Of a stretch of DNA of 64,000 nt, positions 15,101 through 24,500 are shown one piece after another. The notes under the pieces are model-generated. The model was not told the DNA's origin, ran no database searches, and saw nothing but the letters and a program-made list of their open reading frames with translations. The stretch's first letter is position 1. Every line of letters starts with the position of its first letter. Made by a program: the position numbers and the translations under genes. This stretch comes from Tetragonia tetragonoides (taxonomy: Eukaryota; Streptophyta; Magnoliopsida; Caryophyllales; Aizoaceae), in the NCBI GenBank assembly GCA_038025085.1, contig CM076144.1, positions 434,001 to 498,000 on the forward strand. Direction: 5' to 3'.

Positions 15101-18100
15101 GCCCCAACACGAATGTGGATATTTCCACAGCACATCGCACGTAACACCCCATAGGGGACATGGGAGGCCCTTAGGGTTGCTTATCTAGTCCTTGATATCT
15201 TGGAAGGCCGCTTTACGGGAGACTGGTGTAAGAGTCGGAACACCAAAGACATGGGTGATATCGATGTTCGGGGATCAGGATAACCCTCTTGGGGCACCAA
15301 GGGTCCTCTAGGGTCATGATAGATCCCCCGGAAAAGTTCGGGCAAAAATGACACCTGGGCCCACGAAGCCCAAAACGAAGGCTATGATCCACCTTTTTTG
15401 GGCTTACGAGAGGCCCCAAAACGAATGTGGATATTTGTGCACCACATCGCACGGAACACCCCTAGGGGACATGGGAGGGCCTCGCTGTTGCGTATCTGGC
15501 CCCTGATAGGTTTGGGAGGGCGTTTTACGGGACACTAGTAAAGAGTCGGAACACTAAAGGCATGGGTGTTATCTAAGTTCGGGGATCCGGATGACCTTCC
15601 CTGGGCACCGAGGGTCCTCTTGGGTCATGATAGACCCCCCGGAGAAGTTTGGGCAAAAACGGAAACTGAGCCCCAAGAAGCCGAAAATCAAAGGCTATAA
15701 TCCAAGTTTTTTGGGCTTCCAGGAGGACCCAGAAAGGTGTATATTTTCGCACCACATCGCACGGGACACCCTTAGGGAACATAAGAGGCCCCGGGGTCCG
15801 TTATCGGGTCCTTGATAGGCTTGTAAGGACGTTTTTACGGGACTCCAATGTAAGGGCCGGAACACCGAAGGCATGGGTAATATCGAAGTTCGGAGATCCG
15901 GATGGCCCTCCAGGGACACCGAGGGTCCTCTAGGGTCCTATAGGCAAAAATGACACTCGTGCCCCAGGAAGCCCAAAACGAAGGCTATAATCCACGTTTT
16001 TTGGGCTTCCGGGAAGCCGCAAAACGAATGTGGATATTTTCGCACCACATTGCACAGAACACCCCTAGGGGACATGGGAGGCCCCCGAGATTGCTTACCC
16101 GGTCCCTGATAGGTTTGGAAGGGCCTTTTACGGGACACTGATGTAAGAATTGGAACACCAAAGGCATGGGTGAGATCGAAGTTCGGGGATCCGGATGACC
16201 CTCCCGGGGCACCGAGGGTCCTCTAGGGTCATGATAGACCCCCCGTAGAAGTTTGGGAAAAAATGACACCCGGGCCTCGGGAAGCTCAAAACGAAGGCTA
16301 TAACCACATTTTTTGGGCTTCCGGAAGGCCCCAAAACGAATGTGGATATTTCCGCACCAACAAAACACCCCATAGGGTACAGGGGAGGCTTCCGAGGTTG
16401 TTTATCTGGTCCCTGATAGGTTTGGAAGGGAGTCGGAACACTGGTGTAAGAGTCGGAACACCAAAGGCATAGGTGATATCAATGTTCGAGGATCCGGATG
16501 ACCCTCCCGGAGCACCGAGGGTCCTCTAGGGTCATGATAGACCCCCCTGAAAATTTTGGGCAAAAATGAAAATCGGGCCCAAGAAGCAGAAAATCAAAGG
16601 TAATCCACGTTTTTTGGGCTTCCTGGAGTCCTCGGAAGTTTGCACCACATCGCACGAGACACCCTTAGGGAACATAAGAGGCCCCCGGGCTCTGTTATCG
16701 GGTCCCTGATAGACTTGTAAGAGCTTTTTTACGGGACACCAATGTAAGGGCCGGATTACCAAAGGCATGGGTGATATCGAAGTTCGGAATCCGGATGACC
16801 CTCCCAGGACACCCTCTAGGGTCATGATAAATCCCCCAGAAAAGTTTGGGCAAAAATGACACCCGGGCACCATGAAGCCCAAAACGAAGGCTATAATCCA
16901 CGTTTTTTGGGTTTCCGGAGGCCCCAAAACGAATGTGGATACTTTCGCACCACATCGCACGGAACACCCCTAGGGGACATGGGAGGCCCCCGGGATTGCT
17001 TATCTAGTCCCTTATAGGTTTGGAAGGGCGTTTTACGGGACACTCGTGTAAGTGTCGGAACACCAAAGGCATGGGTGATATCGAAGTTAGGGGATCCAGA
17101 TGCACCTCCCGTGGCACCAAGGGTCTTCTAGGGTCATGATAGAGCCCCCGGAGAAGTTTGGGAAAAAATGACATACGGGCCTCGGGAAGTACAAAACGAA
17201 AGCTATAATTCACGTTTTTTGGGCTTCCAGGAGGCTCCAAAACGAATGTGGATATTTCCGCACCACATCGCACCTAACACCCCATAGGGGACATGGGAGA
17301 CCCCCGAGGTTGTTTATCTTGTCCCTGATATGTTTGGAATGGCGTTTTACGGGAGACTGGTGTAAGAGTCGGAACACCAAAGGCATGGGTGATATCGAAG
17401 TTCGGGGATCAGGATGACCCTCCCGGGGCACCAAGGGTCCTCTAGGGTCATGATAAATCCCCCGGAGAAGTTGGGGCAAAATTGACACGCGGGACCAGGA
17501 AGCCCAAAACGAAGGCTATAATCCTTGTTTTTTGGGCTTCCGGGAGGCCCCAAAACGAATGTGGATATTTTTGCACCACATCGCACGGAATACCCCTAGG
17601 GGACATGAGAGGCCCCCGGGGTAGCTTATCTGGTCCCTGATAGGTTTGGAAGAGCGTTTTACGGGACTGGTATAAGAGTCGAAGCACTAAAGGCAGTGGT
17701 GTTATCGATGTTCAGGGATTCGGGGATCCGGATGACCTTCCTGGGGCACCGAGGGTCCTCTAGGGTCATGGTAGAACCCCCGGAGATGTTTGGGCCAAAA
17801 TGACACTCGGGCCCAAGAAGCCCAAAACGAAGGCTTATCCACGTTTTTTGGGCTTCCGTGGGGCCCCAAAATGAATACGGATATTTACGCACCACATCGC
17901 ACGGAACACAACTAGGGACATGGGAGGCCCTCGGGGTTGCTTATATGGTCCCTGATAGGTTTGGAAGGGCGTTTTGCGGGACACTGGTGTAAGAGTCGGA
18001 ACACCAAAGGCATGGGTGATATCGAAGTTCCGGGTTCCGGATGGCCTTCCCGGGGCATTCGAGGCTCCTCTAGGGTCATGATAGACCCCCCGGAGAAGTT

Positions 18101-20275
18101 TGGGCAAAAATGGAAACCCGGTCCCAAGAAGGCGAAAATCAAAGGCTATAATCCACGCTTTTGGGGCTTCTATGAGGCCCCAGAATGAAGGTGTATATTT
18201 TTGCACCACATCGCACGAGTCACCATTAGGGAACATAAGAGGCCCCCGAGGTCTGTTATCGGGTCCTTGATAGGCTTGTAAGGGCGTTTTTACGGGACAC
18301 CAATGTAAGGGCCGGAACACCGATCGCATGGGTGATATCAAAGTTCGGGGATCCTGATGACCCTCCCGAGACACCGAGGGTCTAAGGTCATGATCGATCC
18401 CCCGGAGAAGTTTGGGAAAAATGACACCGTGGCCCCAGGAAGCCCAAAGTGAAGGCTATAATCCACGTTTTTTTTTGCTTCCGGGAGGCCCTAAAACGAA
18501 TGTGGATATTTTCGCACCACATCGCACGGAACACCCCTAGGGGACATGGGAGGCCCTCGGTATTGCTTATCTGGTCCCTGATAGGTTTGGAATGGCGTTT
18601 TACGAGGCACTGGTGTAAGAGTCGGACCACGAATGGCATGAGTGATATCGAAGTTCGGCGATCCGGATGACCCTCCCGGGGCACCGAGGGTCTTCTAGGG
18701 TCATGATCGATCTCCCGGAGAAGTTTGGGCAATAATGGAAACTTGGCCCAAGAAGCCGAAAATCAAAGGCTATAATCCACGTTTTTTGGCCTTCCGGGAG
18801 GCCCTAAAGCGAATGTGGATATTTTTGCATTACATCGCACGGAACACCCCTAGGGGACATGGGAAGGAATAGGGATTTTCTACAATGAACCAAAATAATT
18901 TATTTTGTTACCTGAATATATCATTAATTTTCCCAAAAATATTGTCTCGATTAAAGTAATTATCCAAGATTAAATTTTAGGGATTGTCTACAGTGAACAG
19001 AAATAATTTATTAGGGAGTTTTGAGAGGAAAAGGAACATGTAGAAAAACCTTTCATTAAACATAGAAGGGTACATTTGGAAGTATTGTGGCAAAAAGATT
19101 TGCGTTTAGTATTTTAGGATTTACGTTAAGCAGTTCCGAAAATTTATTGTGAAGGCTGTGTACAGAATATCAAGTAGAGATAATATTTGAATCATTAATC
19201 CAGGCTGCCATACTCATGCAGTCAGGCTGAAACATGTCCATTCTTTCCCCATATGTGTCCATGCTATTTTCTTCTACAAAGAGATGACTTTGTCTTAGGA
19301 TTAATTGTAACAGAGTAACAGACTTGTGGATTTATCTATCTTCATGCAGCAAGATCAATTTGATCGTCTGCTGCCAACATTTATCCAGATTATCGATCTG
19401 ACAGAGGAGGAAGAATCTAAGTATTGGGCTGTTGTGTCTGCTGTTTTTGATGGACAAGATGTTGATTCAATTGCATCTTGGTCCAGGAGCTGTGAGAAAC
19501 CCATATCCAGTTCTTTTTCATCTTCGATGGAGGCTAATATTAATAACAAGGTTTGGGGCTGTGATATCATTTCTTTGCATGTCATTTAGAGTTTAACTTT
19601 GAAGTGCCATTGATAACTATGCTATATATGGAGATCTATTCCATATGTCACTGGTTGGAGCCCCCTTAGGGCCACTGGACATGGCCTATAAATTCAGGGC
19701 CCATGGGATTAGTTGGGCGAAGCCTGGACACACATGTTACCAAAAAGATAAATTTAAAATGGGCTTTGCTTCACTTAAGTGCTCATGTTAGGCACTTGAC
19801 TTTAGGACATGGATACAATACTTCAGTCTAGGCCTCTCACTTCAAATGTTCAGAATTGGGCGAGTTAAAACATTTTGACACATACCCATTTTGGGTACTA
19901 GAGTCTAGATGAGTACTTACATACTAGTTGATTAATGTGTCCCTCCTGACAGAAGAAACTAAATATTCTTGTGTATTCCAGGTCCGCTTACTTAGGACAA
20001 TGCTTCAATGGGAGGAGCAGATATGTTCTGAAGTAGGTGTAAAACAAGGTTTTGTTTCAAGGATACCTTCTGAAAGGCCTGATCCCTTGTTACTTGGGGA
20101 AGTGGCAGTAGTATTTTGGCCAGATGGTGAGATAATAAGGTTAAGAGCTGGTAGTACTGCAGCAGATGCGGGAAGAAGAATAGGGCTGGAGGGCAAGTTG
20201 GTTTTGGTAAATGGTCACATTGTGCAACCCAATATTGAACTCAGAGATGGTGATGTGGTTGAAGTAAGGCTATAA
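183..20275 (+). CDS. RSH1: RSH1-like RelA/SpoT (p)ppGpp synthetase, 3' part (5' exons lie before the window)
   Basis: Exons: 183-315, 1255-1428, 2368-2558, 2725-2791, 3655-3788, 3986-4052, 4211-4273, 4383-4624, 4710-4839, 8592-8684, 19350-19550 and 19982-20275. All borders are GT/AG, and together they give one closed frame of about 595 residues. Conserved blocks include CSLASRLGLWALKAELEDLC at the start, the synthetase core (RALRVVIGDKNGSLHGPA, then YIINPKPSGYQSLHTAVQGP, then EVQIRTQRMHEYAEHGLAAH) and a C-terminal TGS domain (FWPDGEIIRLRAGSTAADAG to DGDVVEVRL). The family makes (p)ppGpp from ATP and GTP/GDP in plastids. The order and sequence fit the RSH1 subclass of about 880 residues, so the HD domain and transit peptide lie upstream. 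Two introns are enlarged: 4840-8591 (LINE and diverged satellite) and 8685-19349 (MITE and main satellite). No coding break was seen. Identity is from remembered family sequences and not from a database search. Confidence 0.93.
1571..2107 (-). mobile_element. 5'-truncated L1-like LINE with perfect 19-bp target-site duplication
   Basis: The insert is 1590-2088 in an RSH1 intron. It is flanked by two identical copies of AGAACTGTGCTTATTAGTT, at 1571-1589 and 2089-2107. Read on the minus strand it begins in the zinc-binding region of a plant LINE reverse transcriptase (INTNDLRQRRR, then CFLCRASSETSSHVFLRC). It continues through the LWCIWPERNAREFSG motif and stops at 1674. The element's 3' terminal A-rich tail appears as T-rich plus-strand sequence at 1587-1605. 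This is a typical dead-on-arrival copy made by target-primed reverse transcription. The reading frame of the fragment is still open, which together with the perfect duplication suggests a fairly recent insertion. Confidence 0.93.
3408..3483 (+). repeat. (TTG)n-tailed SINE/RTE 3'-end fragment, copy 1
   Basis: The stretch runs GGGGTAAGGCTGCGTACAC, then CCTTCCCAGACCTCGCCC, and ends in a TTG repeat. This is the familiar 3' end shared by plant RTE-type LINEs and the SINEs they mobilise. Related copies in this window lie at 27264-27340 (plus), 36136-36220 (minus) and, diverged, 55021-55063 (minus). Only the 3' end is recognisable here, inside an RSH1 intron. Confidence 0.7.
5340..6190 (-). repeat. 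Diverged satellite monomers, inverted relative to the main array
   Basis: Read on the minus strand, this block follows the order of the 10.2-18.9 kb satellite. On the plus strand one sees, in sequence, GGGGCCTCCCATGTACCCTA (5580), a GAAGCCCAAAAATGTGGATTA segment (5656), the CCTTCATTTT and TTTTTGCCGAAACTTCC segments, and CATATTCACTCATTTTGGTG (5811). These are the reverse complements of the main-array landmarks. The pattern recurs at about 5881-6125 and in partial copies at each end, so about three to four monomers are present. They are much more diverged than the main-array units. The block lies in the RSH1 intron just before the satellite intron. Confidence 0.75.
6465..8345 (+). mobile_element. 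5'-truncated L1-like LINE, reverse transcriptase and zinc-finger part, one frameshift
   Basis: This is the best preserved LINE copy in the window. The first frame (6493-7107) holds the reverse transcriptase palm motifs RQGDPLSPFLF and QFADDTMLF, with the catalytic aspartates present, and a later LMYLGVPLGG motif. A one-base indel near 7050-7070 moves the protein to the frame of 7059-8261. That frame carries the C-terminal zinc-binding domain (FIWKAKVPLKVRAFVW, then CLLCRASSETSLHLFIEC) and ends ITEIQRNWSLL. The 3' UTR ends in an A-rich tail near 8345. The upstream endonuclease and ORF1 are missing. A second indel near 6480 separates the first residues from the main frame. No convincing target-site duplication was seen. 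The element sits inside an RSH1 intron in the sense orientation. Confidence 0.92.
8685..9561 (+). other. Unique-looking AT-rich intron sequence of RSH1
   Basis: No coding potential, RNA gene or repeat boundary was recognised here. It ends in a poly-T run (about 9546-9557) directly before the MITE. Confidence 0.5.
9562..9860. mobile_element. Tourist/PIF-Harbinger-type MITE
   Basis: The element spans 9565-9857 (293 bp). It starts GGGGCCGTTTGGTTGG and ends with the reverse complement CCAACCAAACGGCCCC. The terminal inverted repeats extend imperfectly to about 38 bp and include TAATGATTAAGGGG. It is flanked on both sides by TTA, the 3-bp duplication typical of PIF/Harbinger-derived MITEs. It lies in the RSH1 satellite intron, upstream of the tandem array. 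Confidence 0.9.
10172..10245. repeat. Short local duplications at the left edge of the satellite array
   Basis: The stretch repeats CATGTCC-CAGCGCCCA-type units (ATGTCCCAGCGCCCA occurs twice, with further CCCATGTCC pieces). They precede the first recognisable monomer, which is only partly preserved. This marks the junction between unique intron sequence and the tandem array. Confidence 0.6.
10175..18867. repeat. Satellite array, about 28 tandem monomers of ~310 bp with subtypes A, B and C
   Basis: The landmark CATGGGTGATATCGAAG recurs about every 308-320 bp, for example near 10546, 10855, 11169, 11481, 11801 and 12109, continuing to 18637. Subtype A has AAGAAGCCGAAAATCAAAGG and GGGACACCCTTAGGGAACAT. 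Subtype B has AGGAAGCCCAAAACGAAGG and ACACCCCTAGGGGACATGGG. Subtype C, mainly after 13.3 kb, has CCTCGGGAAG(C/T) and begins its variable part GGGAAAAAATGACA. A and B alternate through the first third, giving an approximately 625-bp higher-order unit. Later the order becomes mixed, with C inserted. Truncated or rearranged units lie near 13613-13900 and 14620-14800. The array is clearly more GC- and CpG-rich than its surroundings and lies wholly within one RSH1 intron. No coding function is supported. Confidence 0.95.
18871..19015 (+). repeat. Imperfect direct repeat at the right edge of the satellite array
   Basis: A ~37-bp segment beginning AGGGATTTTCTACAATGAAC (18871) recurs at 18979 as AGGGATTGTCTACAGTGAAC. 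Each copy is followed by (A)AAATAATTTATT. The spacing is 108 bp. It starts immediately after the last satellite monomer breaks off. Confidence 0.7.
19640..19755 (+). mobile_element. SINE-like fragment, copy 1
   Basis: This shares with 62105-62282 the ordered blocks GGGCCACTGGA, TTCAGGGCCCATGGGATTAG and ATGTTA(C/T)C(A/T)AAAAAG. A TGGTTGGAGCCCCC stretch stands where a box-B-like motif would be. The A-rich 3' end and internal RNA polymerase III-like box fit a tRNA-derived plant SINE, but no clean target-site duplication was seen. Confidence 0.5.
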
Positions 20276-21554
20276 ATTCTACAATGTATATAAATGATAT
20301 AGCTTTCTTCCTTTGGGGAAGCAAAAACCCATGATTTGCGTATTGTTTTGACAAATGTACATAACTTGTATATACTCCATGCTTTTTGTTATCTAAAATT
20401 TGCTGTCTAGTTGTGACTCATACGGGTGAACAAAAATCACCAAGGAATAAGCATATAATTAGTTGCCAATTTCACAGGTTGTGAATTTTTTGTTGCTTCT
20501 CTGCAATGAATGAGTCTCTCAGCTTGAGCTATTTTCCACAATCCTCAGTCCATACTTCGTCTAACATAAGCAAGCATTTCTCCTTAATGATGATATACTC
20601 GTGAGAACCTTTGACATAACAACCACCTAAATTGTTACTCCGAGATAATACATTCTGCCAAGGAAGAGCACAACTGCCTCTATATCAGCAAAGCAGGCGA
20701 TGAGTATAGTCAGCGGCTCAGCCCAAGTATTACCATGACCTATTTTCATTCCAACACCACCAGCAGAGCAGAGAACAAGCATATCAATCATCTTTAGCAA
20801 AATATTGATAGGAAAAAAAACAATTGATAAAACTTAAAAATACTCTTTACCAACAATGGGTTAATCTTTATCAACAATGGGTTTCATTTCCTAAATGAAA
20901 GGTCATATCTCTTTCTTTTTATTTGTTGAAAGAGATTTGGCCATCCATTTAAAATATGGAGGCAAACAAAATGGAGAGATATCAACTCATTCGCAACCTA
21001 CAAAAATTGGCCACAATCTTACGAGAAATGAGACTTCAAACAAGGACTATCCAAGGGATAAGTGGAAACTTCCACTGCCCAAGCTCCATAGATACCCCAA
21101 GGCAGTCGTTTAGGAAGCTCACTTGTGGCCTTGAATTAGACGCGAGTAATTTGTTCAGAAATTATGACTGTCGACAGTTCCTCAAACACTGCTAATTGTT
21201 TCTCTGCAACAAAAAAAAAGAGAATCTTCTCCTTCTCTGCAACTTCCAATAATAACAAGTACTCGTACTTTATAGTTACAATTATGTATCAGATAGAGCA
21301 CTTTTAATAATCTTCCTTTAACAGAGCCCTACAGTTTTACAGCCGACACTTGAAAAACAAAAAACTGACTTATTTACGCTACCTATAAGAACTACTCTAT
21401 ATCCCAGACTCCCCAGTCTCATACTTATTTCTTAAGGCAAAGTGCAAAGAATTGAAAGAAGTAAATCAAAAGAAGGGAAAGAAAAAAAATACTGTTCCCC
21501 CTAATGGTCGTATAATCTACAGTTTAGGTTAATCTACCCCCCAGCTGACACCTG
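20276..21554. other. Convergent intergenic region between RSH1 and BRF1
   Basis: RSH1 stops at 20275 and the BRF1 stop codon is at 21555, so the two 3' UTRs point at each other across about 1.3 kb. Short open frames at 20895-21195 show no recognisable domain. No RNA gene was seen. Confidence 0.5.
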
Positions 21555-24500
21555 TCAAAACAACCCATCATCAAAATTTTCATACTCTTCACCGTAATCA
21601 TCATATGAATGATCTTGGTAATCTCCATAACTGGTCGCTTCAAATTCATCTACTGTATCCATCTCATTCTCGTTACTCTCAGCTTCAGCTTCATTTTTCG
21701 TAGTATGTGACATGTCATTCTTCTCATGAATTTCTGTCCGACTCTTCTTTGGGTTAACAGAAACATCCTGCTAAGACAAAAAAGTCATATTCATATATCA
21801 AAATCATGAGGTAAGAAAACCACTACCACCTTCAAGCAGTGTTGTTGGCTTGAGCAATCTAACTTGAGAAAAGGCTTTTTTTTCATATAAAAGAAATTTG
21901 TTACTAATGAAAATTGTGGAAAACAGCAAAAGGGGGACAAGGACTCCTCACAAAGCAATAAAACTGCACATCAGAAATCAAGTCACTCCTAAAGCACCTC
22001 CCGCTCTAGCCACAAAGGTAAGTGACCCTCTCCCAAACAAACTCAGGCAACAACGCTATATCCTAGCATTTCTTTCCAACCAAAAACACCAAGGATTGAA
22101 AAGACAGCATTCTGCCAAAGAACCTTCTACACCTTATCTCTCACAAATCCTACAAAGCGAACCTGTGCATTTCCAAAACAGTGGCTGGACAAACACAATG
22201 TCCTTCCCTGACACCAAAATGTTACACCCCAAAGGGCTGTGCCAAATCACAATGAAGAAAGACATGCCAGCAGGATTCACTACTTGCGCCACAGAGCGCA
22301 CATACATCAGCTAATTTCAGAAAAAAGCTCAAAACAAAAGTCAGCGCCAGAAGCAGACTTAACACCATGGTGGAAGTCAAAACTGATTATGTGGCAACCA
22401 GTGTCTACCTTCAATTGGCTAAAAAAAAAACATGACTCCCCCATGCAAATTGAAGTACCTCCATGGAAGCGGATTAAGTTCCCATTTTCAGCATCCTTTA
22501 CTTCAGTTAGGGTGTAATAAACATGTACACTTATGATTAACTTGTGATTAGTAGCAAATATTCTCAATCAAAGCTCGGTCATTAACCAAATAATGATCAT
22601 GAACATCAGCAAGTTTTTAAAGCTCAACTGATAAACAAGTCCAGTAGTAACACCATAACGTTTGCTTCAAGTATATTCATGAACATATATAAAATCTTCA
22701 ACTGATATTGGTTTTTGATTTTTATGCTTGACATGTGGTTTTAATTAATTAAATATTGGATCCCTATGTTAGCTTTAACTTAGCATTCTCTCATTGGGAC
22801 TACCTATCAGCCAAGGAAATTTTGAAATAAGCAATGTTCGTGAACAAGCTCGAAACTCATTTATTAGTAAATGAACAAGAATGAACATAGAAAGTTAAGC
22901 TCGGTCAAAGCTCGAAAGAAACCTCTAATAATCGACCCAACTCAGATCATTTACACTCCTAATTTCAGCTAAGTTGGGATGTGAACAACTCGGAGAAGTT
23001 TTTAATGTCACCCAAGTGTTTTACTATCAAGCTTCAATCGTAATACAATCCCCTCTTCTTGTATTGAAGGGTCCAGATCCATGAGAAATTATTGCATAGT
23101 CCAGGAGCATTGCTCCCTCCTCTCACAAAATATGTAGAGCCCACTTTAAAATCAAATTGATAATTTTCTATTTTGTGAGAGAAGGGAGCAGTACTCCTGG
23201 ACTACACAATAATTCCTCCCAGATCCAGAGCCTACCAACAAAGCTTCGTTACCAGCTCTACAACTCGCTCCTTTCCAAGGTTCCACGCCTCAATGAGATC
23301 AGGAATTATACATGTTATTTGTTTCATGCAGGCCGACAGTGAATCTATTTCAGGGTGTCTGTGTGGTGGCCCCAGAACAAAGTTATGTCTCGTGTAAGAA
23401 AAAGGGGGGGGGGGGCGGTAGCCACGTCAGGATTCAGGAGACTTGATCTTTGGATTATCATGTCTACTGCAAGGAAAAAGAGGAATCTGTAACTTATTAA
23501 GTAAAATATTTGTTTCAGAGGCAATGTTCAATTTCTAGCTGTGAACTGTCGTCAATAGATCACATCTGTGCTACATCAGGTTTTCCAGTTCATGGTCCTT
23601 GGGAAATGCACATTTTAAGCTACAAGACTCACTACATATATGCACTGTTGAAATGTTTTGATGTTTCTTGGTCTAACGGATACGTTGATATTCCCTCCTT
23701 AAGAGAAAAGCGGAAGGAACATCAGGAAAGAAAGATAGCATACAAAAGGAATGCGATCCCCAACAACAATTATATAAAACCGTCGACATCTGTATGAGGC
23801 AACTAGGATCACGGCATAGAGACGTAGAAGACCCAGTTGCAAGCTTTTAGCGTACTATCAGGTCCGCATTAGAAATCTAAGCAAATAAAATGAAGAGAAC
23901 ATAGTACTTACAGGCTCATCAAGGAGTTCCTTCAATTTGTCATAGTTGACTTTTGAGCTGATCCTCTGAAACCGACAATAAATCTTTAAGTTACAACTAC
24001 AAGCAACACCCAGATACAAGGGAGAGATAGAGTTGAGGCATGCATATTGATGAAAAACTAATACATGCATAACAAAATTCTGTTAATGCCAACTTGCCAA
24101 GGGATAATGCTCAGCAAGGCAAATATAGCCAATGCTAAAAACTCCGTAGTGGAAAACTTAAAATAGTAAAAGAAAGTGAACAGCCGATGGAAAACATGGT
24201 TCTTAATCCATGTGATACCTTTTTTGTCAGCACTTGATGAGTTGCTTCTGCAGCAGTCTGCGCTTTCTTTGTTGCAGCAGCTCTTTTCTGTTGCCGTTCC
24301 TGAAAAGAAATATGCTCAACAACATGAAAGGTCCTATTTTCCCTCTCGTTGGGTAGGTTCACTTGAGGTAATTGTAAACTCAAGCCAGCAATAAGGCTCA
24401 CTAAAGTCATTTCCGTCCACAGAAATACAATTGAACACCAACACAAGAAACAAGGATATACAGTGAAGGAAAAAAGCTACATGAAACTGAGGCAGCTGGG

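Noticed and set aside
10400..18400. Dozens of overlapping minus-strand ORFs of 70-208 codons rich in phrases such as DPRGPSVPREGHPDPRTSIS
   Set aside because: They arise because the satellite is GC-rich and poor in stop codons in several frames. The frames shift at monomer borders, all three frames are used, and there is no consistent start or codon pattern. I regard them as by-products of the repeat and not as a protein family.
10175..18867. CRISPR-like or gene-cluster interpretation of the tandem array
   Set aside because: Repeats are about 310 bp without short spacers, in a plant intron. This is satellite DNA.
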